64,000 bases of DNA from the NCBI GenBank assembly GCA_034926605.1, contig JAYFQV010000008.1:1-64000 (forward strand), read 5' to 3'. Each line of letters begins with the position of its first letter. Within the stretch, counting starts at the first letter, position 1. The notes under the pieces are model-generated. The model saw only the letters and a program-made list of their open reading frames with translations. It did no database searches and was not told where the DNA came from. Of the stretch, positions 9,401-17,200 are shown one piece after another. The position numbers and the translations under genes are program-made. Source of the stretch: CALXXL01 sp034926605 (GTDB taxonomy: Bacteria > Verrucomicrobiota > Lentisphaeria > Victivallales > Victivallaceae).

Positions 9401-9961
9401 TCATCGCAGAATCTTACGCAGGTTTTCCAGCAGTTCATCTCCTTTTTCGACAAGCGGGAATGCCCCGTTGGAAATACCCCACTGTTTTACCAGCAGGCGA
9501 ACCGGTCCGAAAACCAGGCGGAACAGCATGTCCAGCGATATGTCATTACGGATTTCACCGCTGTTTTGAGCTTCGATAAAGTGCCGTTCCAGAGAATTCT
9601 TGTGCTTGTGCATCATGCCAAGCATCAGTTCGGAGAACTCGCGGTCGTCCATGAACAGCTCCTCGGCGAACATCACCTTCGCCAGCGGAGGATTGGCCGC
9701 TACCTGTTCGAAGCGCGAACGGGCAAATGCCGCGATGGCGTCGAAGCCGTGTCCGCCGTTTCCGGCCGCCGATGCATTGTCGAAGCCGCCGATCATGGTC
9801 TTGACGATCTCCGATTTGTTTTTGAAATGGCGGTAAATGGCCGGTTCGGTTATCCCAAGCGCGCCCGCCAGGTTCTTGATGGTGAGATTCTGGATGCCGC
9901 CTTCGGCCGTAAGTCTCAGCGCCGCATCGATTATCTCGGTTTGCCGTTTCGTCAGTTCCAT
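9401..9961 (-). CDS. TetR/AcrR-family regulator of the ferredoxin-hcp cluster
   Basis: The 186-residue protein has the TetR N-terminal helix-turn-helix in residues 1-50, including TIKNLAGALGITEPAIYRHF, and a helical ligand-binding C-terminal part. It is the first gene of the minus-strand cluster; the ferredoxin-like gene starts 52 nt after its stop. A near-perfect inverted repeat (GTTAGT-N8-ACTAAC) lies 14 nt before its ATG, and a related one lies before the next gene, so autorepression plus control of ferredoxin-hcp is likely. The inducer is unknown. Hcp operons in other bacteria are usually controlled by HcpR, NsrR or FNR, so a TetR regulator is less usual. Confidence 0.9.
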   Translation of the reverse strand: MELTKRQTEIIDAALRLTAEGGIQNLTIKNLAGALGITEPAIYRHFKNKSEIVKTMIGGFDNASAAGNGGHGFDAIAAFARSRFEQVAANPPLAKVMFAEELFMDDREFSELMLGMMHKHKNSLERHFIEAQNSGEIRNDISLDMLFRLVFGPVRLLVKQWGISNGAFPLVEKGDELLENLRKILR

Positions 9962-9975
9962 TTTTGTATCGCCTC

Positions 9976-9995
9976 GTTAGTTATAATTCACTAAC
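9976..9995. promoter_or_regulatory. Candidate TetR operator in the tetR promoter
   Basis: GTTAGT-tataattc-ACTAAC is a perfect 6+6 inverted repeat placed 14 nt upstream of the tetR ATG, where autorepression would act. Confidence 0.6.
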
Positions 9996-10161
9996 AATAT
10001 AATGCGCTCATATGATATGTCAAGCCGGATTGCGATTTTTTTTCAATAATTTCTAACATGATTCGGCTGAGAGGCGGGTATCGGATACGTTTTAATGAAG
10101 TCATTTGGTAAAAAACAGTATTTTTTTTGAACTTTTTTTGCAAAAAATGCTATTGTGGACT

Positions 10162-10190
10162 TTGCAAATTAATTATCGATGTAATATATT
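10162..10190 (+). promoter_or_regulatory. Sigma-70-like promoter facing a structured non-coding stretch
   Basis: TTGCAA and TATATT are separated by 17 bp in AT-rich DNA. A start near 10197 is expected. An alternative, TTGAAC/TATTGT, lies just upstream. Downstream DNA becomes abruptly GC-rich and hairpin-rich. Confidence 0.5.
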
Positions 10191-10196
10191 CAACCC

Positions 10197-10597
10197 GTAA
10201 AAGATATTTTCCGGCCCGGATGCATAGGCTTGCGACGAAGGAGAGACGGCGCAGGAACGTTTCCGGGCGGAGAAAATATGTTGATGCAAGACACGGGAGG
10301 GCTGAAATGAGACACGCATCAGGGCTGCCGGCATCGTCCGGCTCGAGGGTGTCGCGCGCTCCGGGGGCTGGGGAGAATAATTAGACGGGGAAGCCGTCGG
10401 CATCAGGGAATGCCGCGGCGGTCGTAACCCGTGCGGGCCAAACCGGCCCGCACGGGGAAGCCGGGCGAAATGTCGGCACATGCGCTGACAGGATGGCATC
10501 GTCAGCCGTCGGCCTATACTGAACAACCGGAGCAAGAGAGATATAAACGCGATGACCACTGCTTCTGTGAATTTTCTGACCGTCGACGGTCATCTTA
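10197..10597 (+). ncRNA. Candidate structured non-coding RNA or long structured leader
   Basis: No convincing protein gene covers this ~400-nt GC-rich stretch. Three nested long-range pairings close it: CCGG 10211-10214 with 10527-10530, ATAGGC 10224-10229 with GCCTAT 10512-10517, and GACG 10234-10237 with CGTC 10507-10510. Inside are hairpins GCCGG/CCGGC (10327-10342), GACGG/CCGTC (10384-10398), GGCAT/ATGCC (10399-10414) and a perfect 12-bp stem with a 5-nt loop (10428-10456). TGACCG-TCGA-CGGTCA (10577-10592) could end it weakly. RNase P, tmRNA and SRP core motifs were looked for and not found. A 25-codon frame (10307-10384) with GGGAGG six nt upstream lies inside, so a leader-peptide region for the lipoprotein gene is an alternative. 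Confidence 0.45.
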
Positions 10598-10702
10598 TGG
10601 TTGCGGGATGCCCCTTGCAAGCGGCCCTGCTTCAGCAAATTCTGTATAAACTTAAAGACATTCGCAGCCGCCGTCTCGGCCGGCCCGAAGATGGTGACTG
10701 TT

Positions 10703-11314
10703 ATGCGAAAATCGGCAGGTAACAGTTCTTTTGCGGCGGTTATGCTGGCGGCGGTTATGGCTTTCGGATGTGCCGCCCCGCCGGTGGTTCCGGTGACATT
10801 TCAACCGGAGAATCTGTCATGCAAGGTTACTTCCGGCCGTGGCATAAAAGGCGGGATGTTTGCCGGAGAAGTTCTTTTGTCAAGACGGCGGTCGTTTGAC
10901 TGCAATGATGAATATAAGCTGTACTATGCACTGAATATCGGCGACGGAAATGCCGGCATGCTGTATTCGCTGGCGGATTTCTCGCTGCGCGGCGTGCTGG
11001 TTCTGGAACGCAACGGAGAAATTCGCGGAATCCTTGCACTTAAGCCGGTGACCGGCTGCATTGCCCTTAACGGAGGAACCCTTTCGCCGGCCTGCCTCAA
11101 GGGAACCGGTCGGGATGGTTCATGGTGCGGCATCGCCGGCAACGGCCCGGTTTCCATCGCGTTTTCAGACCCCAAGATGGAGTTTCCGGAAATGACGCGG
11201 GTCGGGATGGCCATATTGTCCACCTATGTGGATTTTGTCACCGGGCAGGGCGACGGAAGTGTTCGAATTGATTTTCAAATTGCGGTTGAAGATGTCGCCG
11301 TCATTAAGAAGTGA
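10703..11314 (+). CDS. Putative lipoprotein of unknown function
   Basis: From ATG 10703 the protein has 203 residues with a lipoprotein signal: basic MRK start, hydrophobic Ala/Val/Met stretch and lipobox MAFGC, so it should be exported and anchored at Cys 22. The mature part has no recognised domain; it looks beta-rich, with several Cys and Gly-Asn/Asp turns. No strong Shine-Dalgarno is visible, and an in-frame ATG at 10691 is a possible earlier start. It follows the candidate structured RNA and precedes a small membrane protein gene by 51 nt. Function unknown. Confidence 0.72.
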   Translation: MRKSAGNSSFAAVMLAAVMAFGCAAPPVVPVTFQPENLSCKVTSGRGIKGGMFAGEVLLSRRRSFDCNDEYKLYYALNIGDGNAGMLYSLADFSLRGVLVLERNGEIRGILALKPVTGCIALNGGTLSPACLKGTGRDGSWCGIAGNGPVSIAFSDPKMEFPEMTRVGMAILSTYVDFVTGQGDGSVRIDFQIAVEDVAVIKK

Positions 11315-11365
11315 TTTGGCATCGTCGGCATTATCCGATGCGGAAACGGATTGCATAAGACGTTT

Positions 11366-11608
11366 ATGAGTTTTTGGCGCGAACTTTGGCTGTGGCGCAC
11401 CCAGATAGCGGTGTTCGGGCAGATTGTCGGCATCGGACTGTTCATGTTTGCCGTCAGTGTTGGCGGTTTTTCCACAGGCTGGGTCATCGCATCGTGGGCA
11501 TTTCTGCTTCTCCCGCTGATATTCGGTTCGGCTCGGCAGCGGTTCAGCAGTCTTATCTTCATCCTTTTTCTCGCTTCCGCTGGCGGAACGGTATTACACT
11601 GGTTTTGA
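11366..11608 (+). CDS. Small two-segment membrane protein
   Basis: About 80 residues with two hydrophobic segments (roughly 14-35 and 40-58, then a third weaker one at 63-77) and a short aromatic, basic N-terminus (MSFWRELWLWR). TTG 11351 would add five residues; ATG 11366 is preferred, though neither has a clear ribosome site. Its 3' end overlaps the convergent LysR gene by 15 nt. No family recognised. Confidence 0.5.
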   Translation: MSFWRELWLWRTQIAVFGQIVGIGLFMFAVSVGGFSTGWVIASWAFLLLPLIFGSARQRFSSLIFILFLASAGGTVLHWF

Positions 11609-12517
11609 CATTGACGGTCTGTTCAGGCGGACTTTCAGCAGATTCAGGAAATTCATGAGCGCCGGGATGTCGTTGTCGGCGGAACGGACGGAATAGACCG
11701 GCAGCCGCGGCTGGAAGTCCTTGAAGTTGCGATAGCATAGCCGGTTGCTGAACATTCCAGAATAGGATGATGATACGATGGTTACGCCAAGTCCGGCGGC
11801 GGCGAGGCGCAGCGCGGTATATGAATTGTTGATCTCTTTTGATACTTTTGGGGTGAATCCCCCGCGGACCGCACAGAACCTGAAGAGATAATTCCGGAAA
11901 ACCGCCGAGGTGCGCTCGGGTACCATGATGAACCGTTCCCCGGCCAGGGCCGACACCGGAAAATCATCGAGTCCGGCCAGCCGGTGATGGCGGGGCAGCA
12001 CCACGGTGAGCGTGTCGTCATACAATTTCTCGCACAGCAGTTCATCGTCGGAAAAAAGTTCGTCCGACAGTCTCATCAGCGCCAGATCAAGCGTTCGCTC
12101 CCGGATCTGTCTGGTGAGTCCGGTTGAAGTGGAATCGATAATTTCCACTGTCACGCCCGGGAAACGCTTTTCTATTTCGCCCAGCGAGTCGATGAAAGCC
12201 GGATTGCCGAGCATCGATGAAATCGCTCCGATGGACAGTCTGCCGCGCTCTCCCTTTCCGGCGGCGCGGGCGAGCGCCTCCGCCGAAGCCAGTTGCCGGA
12301 GGAGCCTTTCCGCTTCCGGGAGGAACGTTCTGCCGGCGGCGGTAAGCGATACCCGCCATCTGTTGGAGCGTGAAAACAGACTGACTCCGAGTTCATTTTC
12401 CAGTTTCTGGATATTGCGGCTCAACGAGGGCTGGGTTACGCCCAAATTTGCCGCGGCTCGCGCAAAATGCAATTCTCGCGCCACTTCTATGAATCCGCGC
12501 AGCAGGGAAATTTCCAT
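11594..12517 (-). CDS. LysR-family transcriptional regulator
   Basis: The 307-residue protein has the LysR winged helix-turn-helix in residues 1-60 (HFARAAANLGVTQPSLSRNI) and a periplasmic-binding-protein-like effector domain from about 90 to 295. It is divergent from the first MarC-like gene across a 102-bp AT-rich gap that contains an inverted repeat, the usual arrangement for a LysR protein controlling its neighbour. The effector is unknown. Confidence 0.93.
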   Translation of the reverse strand: MEISLLRGFIEVARELHFARAAANLGVTQPSLSRNIQKLENELGVSLFSRSNRWRVSLTAAGRTFLPEAERLLRQLASAEALARAAGKGERGRLSIGAISSMLGNPAFIDSLGEIEKRFPGVTVEIIDSTSTGLTRQIRERTLDLALMRLSDELFSDDELLCEKLYDDTLTVVLPRHHRLAGLDDFPVSALAGERFIMVPERTSAVFRNYLFRFCAVRGGFTPKVSKEINNSYTALRLAAAGLGVTIVSSSYSGMFSNRLCYRNFKDFQPRLPVYSVRSADNDIPALMNFLNLLKVRLNRPSMSKPV

Positions 12518-12560
12518 AATTCAATACGTTTTCTGCATTTATTTTTGAATTTTAATATAT

Positions 12561-12575
12561 TGAGCGGATTGCTCA
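12561..12575. promoter_or_regulatory. Candidate LysR-type operator between lysR and marC-like gene
   Basis: TGAGC-ggatt-GCTCA is a 5+5 inverted repeat centred in the divergent intergenic region, 43 nt from the lysR start and 44 nt from the MarC start. It is T- and A-ended like a LysR box, though slightly longer than T-N11-A. Confidence 0.5.
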
Positions 12576-12619
12576 TTTCAAGTATATTTATGAAAACAAA
12601 TTAAAAATCAGGAAAAAAC

Positions 12620-13228
12620 ATGGAAACAAGTCAGGTTTGTGAAAACGCGTTCTATTTGCTCGCATTGCTGAATCCGGCCAGCAAGATCATGTTCCTTGCC
12701 ACTTATGAACCGAAACTGGACAACCGGCGGACATTTGAACTGTCGTGGAAATCTTCGGCGGCGGCATTGGCTATTCTTATTTTGCTGGCGGGAGCCGGAA
12801 ACTTCATATTAAGCCGCATATTCCGGGTCGAACTCTATTCGCTGCAAATCACCGGCGGCATGATCGTGTTCATGATCGGCTGGACGGCGATACGCAAGGG
12901 GCGGTTTCTGCAGAGGCAGCACGACGAATTGCGTGCCAGTTATACCGATATTTCGCTGGTTCCGCTGGCCGCACCGCTGATTGCCGGGCCGGGCATGATC
13001 GCCGCCGCCATCGCCAGCAGCGCGGAGTTCGGGCTTGCCGCCACTTTTCTGGCGCTCACGCTGGCGATACTGGTCAACTTTGTGCTGATGCTCTTTGCCG
13101 GAGCGATCAACTCCGCACTGACCCGTACTCATATGCTGGGGCCGCTGATCCGCCTGACCGGTCTGGTGATCGCGGCGGTTGCGATGCAGATGATGATAGT
13201 TGGGATAAGAGCCGGGTTCGGTCTTTAG
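12620..13228 (+). CDS. MarC-family integral membrane protein (1)
   Basis: The 202-residue protein has about six hydrophobic segments and the MarC hallmarks: LLALLNPASK near the start and PLAAPLIAGPGMI in the middle. AGGA lies six nt before the ATG. MarC proteins are inner-membrane proteins without an established function; the old multiple-antibiotic-resistance link was not upheld. It is divergent from lysR and followed after 99 nt by a second MarC-type gene only distantly similar, so the pair may work together or reflect an old duplication. Confidence 0.9.
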   Translation: METSQVCENAFYLLALLNPASKIMFLATYEPKLDNRRTFELSWKSSAAALAILILLAGAGNFILSRIFRVELYSLQITGGMIVFMIGWTAIRKGRFLQRQHDELRASYTDISLVPLAAPLIAGPGMIAAAIASSAEFGLAATFLALTLAILVNFVLMLFAGAINSALTRTHMLGPLIRLTGLVIAAVAMQMMIVGIRAGFGL

Positions 13229-13327
13229 AGCGTGGCGGTTTCATCATTTTTTATTATTGATCGTGTAGCGATTTGACATCGATGAAACAAATGCTATATT
13301 CCGACAGTAAATAATATTCGGGAGTTC

Positions 13328-13960
13328 ATGGCGATTATGGAAGACGTCACTTTTTACGCGAAGGCATTTATTTCGTTGCTGGTGCTGATCAATCCGTTGG
13401 AGGGTATTCCGATCTATTTGTCCGGCACCGAACAGGCCACACCGGAAATGCGGCTGGCCATTGCCAAGCGTTCGGCATTGGCCGTGACCATTATTCTTTT
13501 AGCCGCGCTTTTTCTGGGCAAAGGGTTGCTGGCACTGTTCAGCATAAGCACCGGCGCGTTTCAGATCGGCGGCGGTTTGATCCTTTTTCTGATTGCGGTG
13601 AATATGGTGCTGGGGGCTGGCGGAGCGCCGATGAAGTCGGCGGACGGCAAGGTTACGCTTCAATTTGCCATTGTGCCTTTGGCAATTCCCATTATGGCCG
13701 GGCCGGGTGCGATCAACGGCGCAGTGCTTTATGGGACCCAGGCCCCGTTGTGGCCGGGAACGATTATTCTTGCAGGGGTGACGATATTGGTCGGCCTTGC
13801 CACTTACGGCTCTCTGCGTGCGGCGGTGCCGCTGGTAAAATATCTGAAAACCACCGGCATCGACATCGCCAGCCGGATCATGGGCCTGATAATCGCGGCT
13901 ATCGCCATTGAGATGGTTGCGCATGGCATCGGTTCTATTTTCGGGCTCAAGGTTTCCTGA
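13328..13960 (+). CDS. MarC-family integral membrane protein (2)
   Basis: This 210-residue paralogue has six membrane segments, VLINPLEGIPIYL near the N-terminus and IVPLAIPIMAGPGAI in the middle, closer to the canonical MarC/YhgN pattern than its neighbour. GGAG lies only three nt from ATG 13328; ATG 13337, three codons later, would be 12 nt away, so the start is uncertain by three residues. Function is unknown beyond the family. The 331-bp gap after it leads to the giant repeat protein. Confidence 0.9.
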   Translation: MAIMEDVTFYAKAFISLLVLINPLEGIPIYLSGTEQATPEMRLAIAKRSALAVTIILLAALFLGKGLLALFSISTGAFQIGGGLILFLIAVNMVLGAGGAPMKSADGKVTLQFAIVPLAIPIMAGPGAINGAVLYGTQAPLWPGTIILAGVTILVGLATYGSLRAAVPLVKYLKTTGIDIASRIMGLIIAAIAIEMVAHGIGSIFGLKVS

Positions 13961-14131
13961 AAAACGATCTTCCTTCCGGGGCGGCCGCTCCGGTTTTCAT
14001 GTGGACACGCCGGGGTTCCCGGTGCGGTCCGATCCGCATTGTCATGCGGTTGGCTTAACAAAGTCGTCGTCCCTCCAAAATAATTGTTTGCGTTTTAGCA
14101 CAAAATCGCAGGCAATATCAAACCCGTTTTA

Positions 14132-14159
14132 TTGACGCCCGGCATTCCCGGTTTAACTT
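14132..14159 (+). promoter_or_regulatory. Candidate promoter of the giant repeat-protein gene
   Basis: TTGACG and TAACTT are 16 bp apart, leaving an untranslated leader of roughly 125 nt before ATG 14292. The rest of the 13961-14291 gap shows nothing else I can name apart from an imperfect GGAA/TTCC hairpin near 14249-14270. Confidence 0.5.
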
Positions 14160-14291
14160 AAACACTGTAAGCCGCAAACGTATTCTTAACACGGAGCGGC
14201 TGTGTCGACGGCAACGATTACTCAACGGTAAAGACAAATAACACAGAGGAACCCGTAAAAGGATTCCCGCCAAACAAAGGAGTTGTTGGAA

Positions 14292-17200
14292 ATGGCTTTT
14301 ACCACACCAGTAACAGGAACCGTAACCGGGGAATTGATCGACAGCGGAGTGCAGGTAGTACAGAGCGGCGGCATCGTCATTGATTGCGTGGTGAACGGTG
14401 CCACCAATGTCTGGGACAATTATCCGATTCAGCAGGTCGAGAACGGCGGTACGGCGTCCGGGTCAATTATTCGAACCGGCAAACTTTATCTCAACGGCGG
14501 CGCCCAGGCATATGATGTGGTGCAGTCCGGCGGATTGGTCTGGCTACTGAACGGAAGCAACACCATCAGCGGGCTCACCGTTTCCGGCGACGGCTGGACT
14601 CAGGACCTCGGCGGCAACCAGGTCAGCAACGTTACCATGACAAATTATGCCGTGGTCGAGGTTATGGGCGGTTCCGTCTGGCAGAACGTCGTCATCGACG
14701 CCGGCACCAGCCGCCCGCTCAACGTCGCCAGCGGCGGCGCCGTGCTTTATCTCACCAACGCCACCTGCGACACCATCACCATCAAAAACGGCGGTCGCGC
14801 CGACATCTACGATTCCGGCATCGCCACCAACGTCACGGTCGAGGCCGGCGGCACGCTTTTCATGAGCGACGATTCTCTCGGCACCGAACCCGACTGGGCC
14901 GGCAACTGGCCGGCGTTGAACGGCACGGTGGAAAATGCCGTCGTCAAGTCCGGCGGCGCGATTTGGATATCCAGCGCCGCCACCCTCAAGAACGTGACCA
15001 TTGAATACGGCGGGACTTACTATCTCGGCGAAGTTTCCGCCACCCAGTACATCGACATCAAGGTCTACAATGCCGACGGCACCTATTTCACCATTTTCAA
15101 CGATCCAAGCGGACTTCAGCAGCTTATCGTCCGAAAGGGCGAGAGATACAACGCCGGGGGCAAGGATTTCATTTTCACGGTAAACGACCTGCAGATATAC
15201 GAAGGCGGCATGATTTATAATATGTCTTACGCCTCCAACGTCGGCAGCGGCACTTTCATTTTTGACGACGGCACTAAAAAGGCGTTCACCATTCGCTATG
15301 GGCAGGTGCGGAATTATGTGGTCGGTTCCGGATGCGAAGTGCTGGGCAACTATGGAGTGACCAATCCAAACATTAATCGTAAGCCGGCGCTTATAGATGT
15401 ACTGGTGCTCGAAGGCGGCATTCTCAACGGATTCCAGACCTCCAATTACAGCAGCTACGGAACCTACCGTTACGCAGACGGGACCACGGCCAACTGGAGT
15501 TTCGGTAACGGCGCCGCCTCCGGAATGATCATAAACAGCGGCACTTTCGTGGTGAATGGCGTCTCATCCGCCGGAGCCGACGATGGCGGTTCCGCCACCG
15601 ACATTACCGTGAATCACGGAACCCTGATCATCGGTAACGGCGCGACGGTGACCGGTCTTGTGACCACAGGAGCCTCCGCGCTTCGGATTTATGGCGGCGC
15701 CACCATCTCCGGTATCGACAAGGATACCGGCAAGACCATCAGCGTTTCCGGCGGAATCGGCGACGACCTGGTGATCAATCGCGGCGGGTTCTATTCCGTC
15801 GGCGACGGGCAGACTCTCAGGGACACGGTGTTCAAAGATGGTTCGACCATTATGCTTTCCGGTGCTTTCACGCTGGAAAACTGTACTTTCGAAGGCACCG
15901 TCAGCATCGCCTGGAACAATTTCAACACCGGGTTCAAGCTTGTGAACACCGTTTTGCCGGGCAACATCTATTTTGAAGAAGATACCAACACCCTCTACAA
16001 TTACACGCAGGACGGCGGCAGTTTCTCCGTTCCGTCCGGCGAGACGCTCAAGTTCAACAATCTTACGGTCAAGAACCTGACGCTTAACATAGCGAACGGC
16101 GCATATGTTGACGGGCTGACCATCGTGAGCTGTACCGGTCTGGGTTACTTCGGCTACAACGCGACGCTGAAAAACGTCAAGACCAACACCGGCTGCGACG
16201 GATTCTACGGCAATGTGGACGGTCTTTATATGGACCAGGCCGAATGGGTGCATTGGTGGCAGAACGGCGGCCTTGCCGAGAACGTCAACATACATAACGG
16301 CGGCAGCTTCATCGTGAACAACGGCGCCGCGGCCAAGAACGTGACGGTGAACGCCGATGCCCGCTGGTATTACACCTATGTGACGGTTTACGGGCAGGCA
16401 ACCATCGAGAATCTTTCGATCCTTTGCGGCGGCGGCCTGTATTTCGGCGAGACCGAGAACGGCATGAACCTCTCGCTCAAAGGCGACTGCTACTTCTCAA
16501 ACCTTTACTACATCACCAACGGCAATCCCTGGGGCTTCGGCGATCAGGGCATCGCGCTGGCGATCGACAACACCACCAGCTTCGTGCTCGGCGGCAAGAC
16601 CAACATCTATTGCGACATCATCCAGAAGGACCAGACTGTCGACAAGACCGTCACCTTTACCGGTGTGGGCAACGACATCTACTCCGGCCATGTGATCCGG
16701 GTCGCGAACGTCAACTTCGACACCCGCACAATGTGGTATCAGGAGGATTACGACTCCAGCTATATTATCGAACTGACCTATGTTCATGCCCAGAAGAACC
16801 TGACTGTTACGCTGCGCGAGGGCCAGTTCATGTGCGGGTTCGGCAACCTGAACGATGCGGATGTTGCTCAAGACGTGCATATTGTGCTCGGCAATCAGAC
16901 TTTCACCATGCATTTCGGCGAGACTCGCGAAATCAACGGCTGGACCGTCAAACTCTATACCGAGGGCGACAGCATGGCCGGCCGTCTCTCCATCCGCGCA
17001 ACCACCGCCAACACCGAGCTTGGCTGGAACGATCTCGGCTGGTCCGACTGCAAGCAGTACGCTCCATATTACGTCAACGATCTGGCGGCCGGTTCCGGCC
17101 TCACCATCGCTTTCGGCGACAAGTTCGAAAACGAGGGCGGCAACGCGATGAACGACATCTTCGGCACCATCACCACCGGCGGCGTGGTGACCGATAGCCA

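Noticed and set aside
10197..10597. RNase P RNA, tmRNA or SRP RNA
   Set aside because: No GAGGAAAGUCC/ACAGAA-type core, no tRNA-like ends with GTTCGA arm, no GGAAGGAAGCAGCC loop; kept only as an unassigned structured RNA.
10431..10649. 72-codon plus-strand frame
   Set aside because: Low-complexity, crosses the hairpin region and has no ribosome site.
10552..10722. 56-codon frame before the lipoprotein gene
   Set aside because: Only a poorly spaced purine-rich stretch upstream, contains the TGACCG/CGGTCA hairpin and overlaps the lipoprotein start; too weak to call.
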